Both the position numbers and the translations under genes were made by a program. A stretch of DNA of 64,000 nucleotides from an uncultured Nitrospira sp. (GTDB taxonomy: Bacteria; Nitrospirota; Nitrospiria; Nitrospirales; Nitrospiraceae): assembly GCA_902500775.1 (NCBI GenBank), contig CABVRZ010000002.1, positions 1 through 64,000 on the forward strand, read 5' to 3'. The notes below the pieces were generated by a model, which worked only from the letters and a program-made list of their open reading frames with translations, was not told where the DNA came from and did no database searches. Positions 17,938 to 25,772 of this stretch are shown one piece after another. Within the stretch, counting starts at the first letter, position 1. Each line of letters starts with the position of its first letter.

Positions 17938-18162
17938 ATGAAACAATCGATATTCTGGCTTCTCAGTGCCATCTGCATTGCCGGACTCTTGCCCGCTTGC
18001 AGCGGAAGCGACAACTCGCCAACGCTTCTCACGCCAAGCGGACCTACTGCATCCGTGGAGGAACAGCGTGGTCTGCAATCCGATGTACTGACGCCTGAGG
18101 AAACAACGTTGATGAGTCAAGCAGAGTCAGAACCAGATCCTGTTCCGCTCTTGGATCTGTAA
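17938..18162 (+). CDS. small lipoprotein
   Basis: 74 aa: signal peptide with lipobox LPAC (Cys at about residue 21), then a short Ser/Pro/Glu-rich, probably disordered mature chain ending PVPLLDL. GAGAGGAGAG precedes the ATG. It is followed 43 bp later by DUF4331. Unrecognised; likely an envelope partner of that protein. Confidence 0.7.
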   Translation: MKQSIFWLLSAICIAGLLPACSGSDNSPTLLTPSGPTASVEEQRGLQSDVLTPEETTLMSQAESEPDPVPLLDL

Positions 18163-18205
18163 TTTCACTCGATCACCAAACGGATTGACTTACAAGGAGG
18201 ACACC

Positions 18206-19696
18206 ATGTTCGCTCACATTCGATCACTACTCGTGATGGCATTGGCCATGTGTACGGCAGTGCCAGCCATGGCAGCAAGCCATCGTGAAGCCCCGTTGAT
18301 TACCAACGATCCGGCGGCAGATATCACGGACTTCTATTTCTTCCGCAGTTGGCAACACCCCGATAACGCGGTGCTGGTCATGAACGTGATTCCTAGCCAG
18401 GAACCGGGATCCGGCCCCAATTACTTCACCTTTGCCGATGACGTGCTCTATGAGATTCACATCGACAACAATAAAAACAACATCGCCGCAAACATCGTGT
18501 ATCAAATCAGATTCAAGACGGAGATTCGTCAACCCGGCAACGTCTTCCCCCTCTCTTACGTAGCCTTGCCGCCGATCACGGCTCTCAGTGGGAGCGGTTC
18601 TGAAGGACTACTCTTGCAGCAGAGCTATACCGTCACGGAAGTCCGCTACGGTCAGCGACCAAAGGACCTCGGAACAGGTGTCATGTACGCCGTCCCATCG
18701 AATGTCGGACCGCGAACGATGCCGAGCTACGAAGATCTCGCCGAAAAGGGTATCTACCCGCTGAAAAACGGTGGGAGAGTCTTCGCAGGTCAGCGAGATG
18801 AAACCTTCTACATCGATCTGGGAGACACATTCGATACACTGAATCTCCACATTTCGCCGATTCTGTCCAATAGCGACGATGCGAACGATACCACCATCGT
18901 TGGAGCACCGAGTGCAGGTACAGCTGATACGTTCAGCGGCTTTAACGTCAATACCATTTCGTTAGAGATTCCGATCAGTGAACTGATCGGCCCGAACGGC
19001 AACAAAGTGCTTGGAGCCTATGCCAGTACGAGCCGCCCCAAAGTCAGCGTCTTGAAGAAAAATGGAGACCGAGACCGCAGTTCACGGTTTGTTCAAGTCG
19101 CACGAATGGGTCATCCTCTCGTGAACGAGTTGATCATCCCAACGAACATGAAGGACAGATGGAATGCCACGGATGCGGAAGACGAGAATGAATTTGTCTC
19201 CTTCTACTGCAACTCAGCACTGGCCACGGCCCTCAATACGGTCTTCGGCACCGGTTTTCCGACGACGAATCGCGAAGACCTCGTGAATGCCCTGCTGCGC
19301 TATAGCAACGGGCCATCCGTCTGTGGAGCCGGCAAAACGAACGAAGCGCTTGCTGACCTCTTACGAGTCGATCTGGACGTCTCACCCACTCCAGCCGGCG
19401 GGCAACGACGGCTAGGCCCCCTCGCGCATGATGCAAGCGGCAACCCAATGCCGGATAAAGCCGGCTGGCCGAATGGACGACGGCCGAACGACGATGTCAC
19501 CGATGTGGCACTCCGCGTCGTGGCCGGTATCCTGACCAACCCGGCCGTCCCGAACCTCGGAGACGGTGTGAATTTCAATATCGGAGCCGTCGGGAATCAA
19601 AAGACACCGAACGGAATCGCAATGGAATTCCCGTTCCTCCCGACACCGCATGACGGCCGAGACCGTCGGCATATCGATCCGAAGGAAGCATTCTAA
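18206..19696 (+). CDS. DUF4331 secreted protein
   Basis: A 496-aa exported protein; ATG 18206 follows AAGGAGG. The signal peptide ends AMA-ASHREAP, and the mature start SHREAPLI..DPAADITDFYFFRS is diagnostic for DUF4331. Further marks: PNYFTFADDVLYEIHIDNN and SLEIPISELIGP. The family is secreted, probably beta-rich, often next to TPR and HupE-like genes, as here; its role is unknown. The gene ends before a strong 9-bp hairpin. Part of the run divergent from the ECF sigma/anti-sigma pair. Confidence 0.88.
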   Translation: MFAHIRSLLVMALAMCTAVPAMAASHREAPLITNDPAADITDFYFFRSWQHPDNAVLVMNVIPSQEPGSGPNYFTFADDVLYEIHIDNNKNNIAANIVYQIRFKTEIRQPGNVFPLSYVALPPITALSGSGSEGLLLQQSYTVTEVRYGQRPKDLGTGVMYAVPSNVGPRTMPSYEDLAEKGIYPLKNGGRVFAGQRDETFYIDLGDTFDTLNLHISPILSNSDDANDTTIVGAPSAGTADTFSGFNVNTISLEIPISELIGPNGNKVLGAYASTSRPKVSVLKKNGDRDRSSRFVQVARMGHPLVNELIIPTNMKDRWNATDAEDENEFVSFYCNSALATALNTVFGTGFPTTNREDLVNALLRYSNGPSVCGAGKTNEALADLLRVDLDVSPTPAGGQRRLGPLAHDASGNPMPDKAGWPNGRRPNDDVTDVALRVVAGILTNPAVPNLGDGVNFNIGAVGNQKTPNGIAMEFPFLPTPHDGRDRRHIDPKEAF

Positions 19697-19706
19697 TCAT
19701 CACCAA

Positions 19707-19736
19707 GCGGGTGCCTCGAAGATACGCGGCACCCGC
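19707..19736 (+). terminator. 9-bp perfect hairpin between DUF4331 and tonB
   Basis: GCGGGTGCC pairs with GGCACCCGC around a 12-base loop, 10 bp after the DUF4331 stop. No T-run follows, so it may attenuate rather than end transcription. It also covers the earliest possible tonB start (GTG 19711), which argues for a later start. Confidence 0.55.
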
Positions 19737-19755
19737 ATCAGCAGAGAGTACGGTC

Positions 19756-20640
19756 GTGACGTCGAGAACAACGACTCCGGAATTGCATTTCCAACTCAGA
19801 AACGGGTGGATCGGCTCAATCGCCCTTCATGGGCTTCTGCTGCTTAGCTTGTTTCCCCTATTCCGTCAGTCGGTGACGGCCGTTTCCACGGAATCGTTTC
19901 ATTGGGATGTCACCCTTGTTGAGTCACCACGAACAGCGAATGATCCAACGCAATCAGTTGAAGCTGCCAAACCAATGTTGGTGAGCATACCCAAGAGCGC
20001 GCCTCTACCGGCTCGTTCGAGCCGCCATGAAGCACCATTCACGAGACGCAATGCGCCAACTGCAGAATCGGTTGTACCAACATCTCACCCAACCCTCACT
20101 TCATCGTCTGTGTTGCCGGTCAAATCTTCCAATGCTTTACGTTCGGATATGCCGACGCCAACCCAACCACACGTCAGCAATCCTCCTCTACAGGCAACTG
20201 ATGTACCAGCTGGCTCACCAACGGCAGCACCTCTGACAGCACAAACTACCGACGCCACTGTGAATGATGCAGTCGTACAAAAGACGGAACCAGCCCAACC
20301 AATGCCACTCATAGCTAAAGGATTGGCCTCTGAAACTGTGTCCGCCGCACGACCCGACTACGGCTGGCTTCAACAAGCGATCTTCCGACGGCTCGAGGGA
20401 CTCAAGCGTCTGTCTCACCCCTACATCGGTCAGTCAGAACCGATGAAGGTCATGGTTAAAGCCGTAGTATCACGCGAAGGGACACTCTTGGACTCGCTGG
20501 TCGTGAAAAGTTCCGGCCTTGACCGCATTGACCAGGAAGCGCTGGCACTGGTGCAACAAGCGTTCCCCATACAACTCGATCGCACATTGGACCGACAGCA
20601 GATCGTCATGCGTATCCCCATCACCTATTCACAAGAGTAA
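19756..20640 (+). CDS. TonB-family energy transducer
   Basis: A 294-aa inner-membrane protein with one N-terminal membrane helix (IGSIALHGLLLLSLFPLF, preceded by polar residues), a long Pro/Ser/Thr-rich periplasmic spacer, and a C-terminal TonB domain (about residues 205-294) with MKVMVKAVVSREGTLLDSLVVKSSG, LDRIDQEALALVQQAFP and VMRIPITY. I prefer GTG 19756 (AGAGAG upstream), since GTG 19711 lies inside a hairpin. It would energise the NikR-linked receptor or another one. It starts the TonB-TPR-HupE stretch, with 4-bp and -1-bp spacings. Confidence 0.85.
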   Translation: MTSRTTTPELHFQLRNGWIGSIALHGLLLLSLFPLFRQSVTAVSTESFHWDVTLVESPRTANDPTQSVEAAKPMLVSIPKSAPLPARSSRHEAPFTRRNAPTAESVVPTSHPTLTSSSVLPVKSSNALRSDMPTPTQPHVSNPPLQATDVPAGSPTAAPLTAQTTDATVNDAVVQKTEPAQPMPLIAKGLASETVSAARPDYGWLQQAIFRRLEGLKRLSHPYIGQSEPMKVMVKAVVSREGTLLDSLVVKSSGLDRIDQEALALVQQAFPIQLDRTLDRQQIVMRIPITYSQE

Positions 20641-20644
20641 CGTC

Positions 20645-21838
20645 ATGATGTGGTCTCGAACGCTCACTGTGGTCGCTGTACTTGGATGGTTGATGCTGAT
20701 CCTCGCCGACAGAGTGTTCTCTGAACCCTATCGTCCAACAGACGATGTCCACGTTTTGGAACGACTCAGTTTCAAGGCTTCCGATTCTGTCGCTCGTGAA
20801 ATCGCCACGTTGCGGACGAATGTTCGAGAGAATCCTCGCGCTCTTGCATCAGCCATCCAACTAGCCACTCGATATATTGAGCAAGGTCGCTCAGAAGGCG
20901 ATCCCCGTTTTATCGGACAAGCACAAGCGGTTCTCAGTCCCTGGTGGAACGACCAGACTCCACCACCAGAGGCACTTCTCTTACGTGCCACGATCAGGCA
21001 GAACGCCCATGAGTTTGCCCAAGCCTTAGCCGATCTCGATCAGGTGTTGGCCTTGCAACCGACCAATGCCCAGGCCTGGCTGACCAAAGCGGCGATCCTT
21101 CAAGTCCAGGCCCGCTACGAAGACGCACGCCGAGCTTGCCAACGCCTCGTGCGGTTAGCTGCTACTCATGTACTACTTGGTTGTTTGAGTGATATTGCAG
21201 CTGTCACAGGCCAATCAGAGAAAACCCGTGAACTGATCCAACCGATGCTTGTGGATCAAAGGCTCATCGGTCACGAGCGTATCTGGATTACGACCATCCT
21301 GGCAGAGACAAGCGCACGCATTGGATCAATACGGGACGCTGAGCAGTATTTCGCAGAGGCTTTCAAGGTAAGCATCAAGGATCAGTATTTGTTGGGCGCC
21401 TACGCGGATTTTCTGCTGGATCAAGGCCGTCATGGGGATGTCGTCTCACTTCTCCGCTCGGAGACAAGAGCCGATGGACTCCTGCTCCGCCTCGCGCTCG
21501 CGGAACAGGCACTGGACATACCCTCATCCACGCACCATATTGCTGAGCTTGCCGCCCGCTTTGCCGCCAGTCGTGAGCGGGGCACTTCGGTCCATGTCCG
21601 AGAAGAAGCACGCTTCACGTTAGCTTTGCTCAAAGATGCTAAGCAGGCACTACTGTTGGCCCAGGCCAATTGGAATGTGCAGCGCGAACCAGCCGACGCC
21701 AGGATCCTCCTCGAAACTGCCGTAGCCAATAGAGACCGTGCAGCCGCCCAATCAGCAATCGATTGGCTGAAGACGAACCATGTGGAAGATTTTCGCTTGC
21801 AACAACTCGCCAAGCAGATTCAGGAGACATCATTCTAA
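20645..21838 (+). CDS. exported tetratricopeptide-repeat protein
   Basis: A 397-aa protein. A signal peptide or anchor (MWSRTLTVVAVLGWLMLILA) is followed by helical repeats: ALASAIQLATRYIEQGRSEG, EALLLRATIRQNAHEFAQALADLDQVLALQPTNAQAWLTKAAILQVQARYEDA and more. The third block is the clearest TPR. It is next to HupE, DUF4331 and TonB, an arrangement I recall as recurring, so it is probably a periplasmic scaffold. Start ATG 20645 (or 20648) lies 4 bp after tonB. Its stop overlaps the next start by one base (TAATG). Confidence 0.8.
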   Translation: MMWSRTLTVVAVLGWLMLILADRVFSEPYRPTDDVHVLERLSFKASDSVAREIATLRTNVRENPRALASAIQLATRYIEQGRSEGDPRFIGQAQAVLSPWWNDQTPPPEALLLRATIRQNAHEFAQALADLDQVLALQPTNAQAWLTKAAILQVQARYEDARRACQRLVRLAATHVLLGCLSDIAAVTGQSEKTRELIQPMLVDQRLIGHERIWITTILAETSARIGSIRDAEQYFAEAFKVSIKDQYLLGAYADFLLDQGRHGDVVSLLRSETRADGLLLRLALAEQALDIPSSTHHIAELAARFAASRERGTSVHVREEARFTLALLKDAKQALLLAQANWNVQREPADARILLETAVANRDRAAAQSAIDWLKTNHVEDFRLQQLAKQIQETSF

Positions 21839-22959
21839 TGCCCGTCTTGATGATCATCGTCTTTCTGTTTTTGACCGTTCCTGCCTGGGCCCATAAGCCC
21901 AGCGACAGCTATCTTTCGCTGTCTATTCAGAACAACAATGTAGTTGGTCAGTGGGACATTGCCCTACGCGATCTGGATAATGCGATCGGACTGGATAGCA
22001 ATGGAGACGGACAAATCACATGGGGAGAGGTTCGAGGCAAACATGATGAAATCAGCGCCTACGCGTTGTCTCATCTCACGCTGTCCACTGATATTGGAAC
22101 ATGCTCGGCTGAGGTACAAGATCAACTGATTGATGATCACACAGACGGAGCCTATTCCGTTCTGCGGTTTCGTGCCGATTGTGGCCAGACAATTCAAAGG
22201 CTCCATGCGGATTACCGACTGCTCTTCGAGCTCGATGCACAGCACAAGGGGCTCTTACGCCTGACAGAGGGTGGACAAACCAGCACCGCCATCTTCAGCC
22301 AAAGCCAACCCGTGCAGGAGTTTGCGCTCGCAGAGCGTTCAGTCTGGAGCCAAAGTCATCAATTCATCCACGAGGGCATCTGGCATATCTGGTTGGGATT
22401 CGACCATGTCCTGTTCTTGCTTGCTCTGTTGCTACCGGCAGTCTTAGTCCGTACGGAAGGTAAGTGGCAGGCGGCTGGCGCGTTTCAAGGAGTCTGCTGG
22501 AATGTCGTCACTATCGTCACCGCCTTTACCGTAGCTCATTCCCTCACGCTCAGTTTGGCCGCTCTCGATGTTGTCCGCCTCCCATCCCGCTTAGTGGAAT
22601 CAACCATCGCCGCATCCGTAGTACTGGCCGGGCTTGGGAATCTCTATCCAATGATGACAAGCCGTCGCTGGATGGTGGCCTTCGGATTCGGCCTGATTCA
22701 TGGGTTTGGATTTGCGGCTGTGCTCACGGATCTTGGATTGCCTCAGGACTCCCTGTTACTAAGCCTCGTGAGCTTCAACATCGGGGTAGAACTCGGCCAA
22801 CTCGCCATCGTCGCCGCCTTCTTGCCTTTCGCCTATCTGCTCCGCCGTTCGTGGTCCTATCCGCGACTCGTGCTGACCGGCGGCTCACTGGCGGTCATCG
22901 CCATCGCGCTCGTCTGGTTCACCGAACGCGCGTTCGATCTTCAACTGTTTCCGCTCTAA
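21838..22959 (+). CDS. HupE/UreJ-type metal permease with EF-hand-like loop
   Basis: A 373-aa membrane protein: signal peptide (ending AWA-HKPSDSY), about 170-residue periplasmic domain, then about six membrane helices. The helices carry family marks: HIWLGFDHVLFLLALLLP, FTVAHSLTLSLA, GFGLIHGFGFAAVL and FNIGVELGQL. Their His/Asp residues suit Ni/Co/Cu transport. The N-terminal domain contains LDSNGDGQITWGE, matching the Ca-binding EF-hand loop D-x-[DN]-x-[DG]-x-x-x-x-x-x-E. With NikR and a TonB receptor nearby, nickel uptake is the best inference. A decayed copy of its 3' end lies at 31.8 kb. Confidence 0.85.
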   Translation: MPVLMIIVFLFLTVPAWAHKPSDSYLSLSIQNNNVVGQWDIALRDLDNAIGLDSNGDGQITWGEVRGKHDEISAYALSHLTLSTDIGTCSAEVQDQLIDDHTDGAYSVLRFRADCGQTIQRLHADYRLLFELDAQHKGLLRLTEGGQTSTAIFSQSQPVQEFALAERSVWSQSHQFIHEGIWHIWLGFDHVLFLLALLLPAVLVRTEGKWQAAGAFQGVCWNVVTIVTAFTVAHSLTLSLAALDVVRLPSRLVESTIAASVVLAGLGNLYPMMTSRRWMVAFGFGLIHGFGFAAVLTDLGLPQDSLLLSLVSFNIGVELGQLAIVAAFLPFAYLLRRSWSYPRLVLTGGSLAVIAIALVWFTERAFDLQLFPL

Positions 22960-23294
22960 CACAATTCAAGAAAGACTCACGCTCGTCCAACAGAACCATG
23001 GGATGCCATGACGACAGGCATGTCGTCGCGACAATGGCGTCGCCGTCGGATACCGGCGCAATCGAACCTGTGCGCTCAGTCTTGATCGATGTTTCTGATG
23101 TGGGCTATTGTGCCTGTACATCCACCAGCACAGGCAGGAAACCAGGCAGTGCTGCCCGTGATCGTATGCAGACATCCGAGCAAGTCAGGAGCATGATCAA
23201 GAAACTTCCAAACACCGCCATCTGGTCGCCATGGGTAACGAGGTAGCCGATCTCATTGCACCGTTCGCGATCAGACTTAAGATGAGAAACAGTC
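22960..23294 (+). other. gap with doubtful 82-codon frame
   Basis: An open plus frame from ATG 22999 to TAG at about 23246 encodes 82 residues of unremarkable composition (Ser/Thr/Val-rich, Cys pair CAC). It lacks a ribosome site and resembles nothing I know. A 7-bp hairpin TGCCTGT/ACAGGCA lies near 23112-23137. I treat the stretch as intergenic. Confidence 0.4.
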
Positions 23295-24212
23295 TTGAGA
23301 TTCCTTTTTCATACGCTGCTTATTGTGACGATGATACTGCCCTATCCCTTCATCGCCGGGGCTTGTCCTCCGGAATTGATTGGGCCTTGCGCACCATCGT
23401 CTGAAAAACGCGAAGAGCTCTCTGGGGCTGTAACACCTTGGGAATCGACGAATGCACAGCCTACCTTGCTCCAGGAAGTGCGTGCCGCCGGTGAGACAGT
23501 CATCGGCGATGCCACCTATCTCTTAACCTCTCCCCTCCGGATGGATGGAAAGAGTGCGCTGATTGCCGGAGGTGTCGGCGCCATGATCGCTGGACTCATG
23601 GTGGCGGATAAACCCATTCAGCGCGCGTTTCAAGAAAACCGAACCGAGACTGGGCATCACATCGCGGACACCTTGAATACAGTTGGAGATGCCCAGACCG
23701 TCTTGGGAGCAAACGTGGCATTGATCGGAGTGGGATGGCTGTTTCGGGAACATGACGAAGGGAACAAGCTGCTCAAGACAGCGCTTGTGAGTCTAGAATC
23801 TCAATTGTTTGTGGAAGGAATTTCGGGATTGACCAAGTTCGCCGTGGGCCGAGCACGGCCTAACGACGAGGACGGCACTCATTCATTCGACCCCTTCCAC
23901 GGGTTCGACAAATCGTTCCCATCAAGCCACGCGGCCAGGAGCTTTGCCATGGCGGCAGTATTCGCGGACGCGTATCCGCAACCGATCCCCTTCCTGGCGT
24001 ATACGGGAGCCACGTTGATTTCACTCGCACGAATTTATGAGAATGAACACTTCTCGTCGGATGTCTTTGCCGGCGCGGCACTTGGATTCGTGATCGGGAA
24101 AGCCCTGAGCTGGCGTCACAGCCAGTCTGATTCGGTCAGAACATGGAATGTGTTCCCCTATGTGCCGGATGCAAGAGGAGGGTTGGGCCTCACGGTTCAG
24201 CTTCGATTCTAA
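23295..24212 (+). CDS. exported PAP2-superfamily phosphatase
   Basis: A 305-aa protein with signal peptide. The three phosphatidic-acid-phosphatase signatures are present: KFAVGRARPND (about residue 193), PSSHAARSF (about 214) and ARIYENEHFSSDVFAG (about 250; catalytic His). Family enzymes remove phosphate from lipid phosphates such as undecaprenyl-PP or PA. The start must be TTG 23295 to keep the signal peptide. An Omp85-like lipoprotein gene follows after 60 bp. Confidence 0.85.
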   Translation: MRFLFHTLLIVTMILPYPFIAGACPPELIGPCAPSSEKREELSGAVTPWESTNAQPTLLQEVRAAGETVIGDATYLLTSPLRMDGKSALIAGGVGAMIAGLMVADKPIQRAFQENRTETGHHIADTLNTVGDAQTVLGANVALIGVGWLFREHDEGNKLLKTALVSLESQLFVEGISGLTKFAVGRARPNDEDGTHSFDPFHGFDKSFPSSHAARSFAMAAVFADAYPQPIPFLAYTGATLISLARIYENEHFSSDVFAGAALGFVIGKALSWRHSQSDSVRTWNVFPYVPDARGGLGLTVQLRF

Positions 24213-24272
24213 TTGAGACATGCGCCGAACCAGGAGCAGCGACCGAAGAGGCTCTGCAGGGGAAATAAGGAG

Positions 24273-25760
24273 ATGATCACAAGACGACAACCCCACAAGC
24301 GCGACGTTACCTCCGTCATTCTCTGGAGCCTGCTGGTCCTGACAGTGATTCAACTGCCGGCTTGTGTGACTCGACCGACAGATGTCGCAGGGCTGCACCA
24401 GCCCAGCCAGCAAGTGGAATCCACCCATGCCCGGCAAGATGTCGCTCCGCAACAACCTCCTGAAGAGCTGAATCTTTCGCGACTTCGATCACCCGACGTA
24501 CAACAGACTGAGGATTCGATTGGTCCCGGCCCAGAATTTCGAATGAATCAGACCGTCCCTCACGGCGAACTGGAGAAGACCGGACAGGAGGATGTGGAGA
24601 ACACGTGGCCGTACAAGCTTCTGGCCGCACCGGAATATGTCTGGGCGGGGCTGGCCTATCCGTTTAAGAAACTCATCATCGCCTATGAAAAACATGATGT
24701 CATGAACCGCGCCTTGGACTTGTTCCTGAACGATGCGCGGACCCGCGGGGTCTATCCCCGGTTCGCCATCGGCGGAACGCTCAGCAGCGGTATCGGGTTG
24801 ACCGCGTTCGACAACAATTTTCTCCAACGTGGGAAAGAAGCCCGAGCCTCCTATCTCTTCGCCGCGCGAGGCAATCAGGTAGGAGAAGTGTTTTACCGAG
24901 ATGCTTCCCTGTTCGGTTCTCAGTGGAGCTTTGAAACAAGCGGATTCTGGCTGGATTTCGATGAGGGCCATTTTTATCGCAACGGAAATCGTGCGCGTGA
25001 AGAGGATCGAGCGAATTTCAAGCTGAACCAACTGACCTGGGATACCACCTTAGAGCGGAAGTTATTCGGCCATTGGAGCGCGGCCCTCACGGGGCGTCTC
25101 ATCATCGCCGATGCCAAGCCGTCGGATCATTTTCTGGAAACACCTACCTTCGTGACAAACAGCGCCAGGTCCATGACCGCACTCGCCGTCGAACCGAGCC
25201 TCCGGTACGATTCACGGGATAATTCCTTTCGCCCCACCGTCGGCTGGTTTGCGGAAACTGCGTTTACCTATACCGATCAAGTCGATCGCAATCAGTTCCG
25301 CTATCTCGGTTATCGAGTGGAAATTCAGCGATACATTCCTGTCTTTCGCGGTGACCGAGTGTTGCTGCTGCGCGCCTACGTCTCGAAACAGGATGGGGTG
25401 GGAGGGGGCGCGATTCCCTTCTACGAGCTGAACCTCTTGGACCTGAACAATGGCCTGCGCGGATTCGACCGAGGACGCTGGCAGGATCAAGGTGCCCTGC
25501 TCTTCAATATCGAATGGCGGTTTCCTGTGTGGCAGGACGTAGAGGGAAGTCTCTTTTTTGACGAAGGACAGGTCTTCCACAGCTACGAGAATATCAGCCT
25601 GAAGCAATTTCGCTACTCCGCCGGCGGGGGACTCCGATTCGTGTCCGATGACAAGTTCGGCTTTCGGATTCAAGCCGCCGTGAGCGAAGACGGCGTGCTG
25701 ATGCTGATCCGTGGCAATCTAGAGTTCACCAGACGGAGAGCGGCCACGCTCGGGTTTTGA
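24273..25760 (+). CDS. Omp85-type (BamA/TamA C-terminal domain) outer-membrane lipoprotein
   Basis: A 495-aa protein; ATG 24273 follows AAGGAG. It has a lipobox (LPAC). There is no room for several POTRA domains before the barrel. The barrel (about residues 165-495) contains the surface-antigen pattern LRYDSRDNSFRPTVGWF, RVEIQRYIPVF, LLRAYVSKQ, NGLRGFDRGRWQDQGALL (the conserved [VI]RG[FY]xxGR-type lid-lock motif), VWQDVEGSLFFDEGQVF and a closing FRIQAAVSEDGVLMLIRGNLEF. A lipidated, POTRA-poor barrel suggests a specialised pore rather than BamA itself. It lies 12 bp before the kinase-like lipoprotein, so they probably work together. Confidence 0.8.
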   Translation: MITRRQPHKRDVTSVILWSLLVLTVIQLPACVTRPTDVAGLHQPSQQVESTHARQDVAPQQPPEELNLSRLRSPDVQQTEDSIGPGPEFRMNQTVPHGELEKTGQEDVENTWPYKLLAAPEYVWAGLAYPFKKLIIAYEKHDVMNRALDLFLNDARTRGVYPRFAIGGTLSSGIGLTAFDNNFLQRGKEARASYLFAARGNQVGEVFYRDASLFGSQWSFETSGFWLDFDEGHFYRNGNRAREEDRANFKLNQLTWDTTLERKLFGHWSAALTGRLIIADAKPSDHFLETPTFVTNSARSMTALAVEPSLRYDSRDNSFRPTVGWFAETAFTYTDQVDRNQFRYLGYRVEIQRYIPVFRGDRVLLLRAYVSKQDGVGGGAIPFYELNLLDLNNGLRGFDRGRWQDQGALLFNIEWRFPVWQDVEGSLFFDEGQVFHSYENISLKQFRYSAGGGLRFVSDDKFGFRIQAAVSEDGVLMLIRGNLEFTRRRAATLGF

Positions 25761-25772
25761 GGAGAACAGACG

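Noticed and set aside
22464-23246. 260-codon plus frame overlapping hupE and the following gap
   Set aside because: The first two thirds are a shifted reading of hupE; the unique end has no ribosome site or known pattern.
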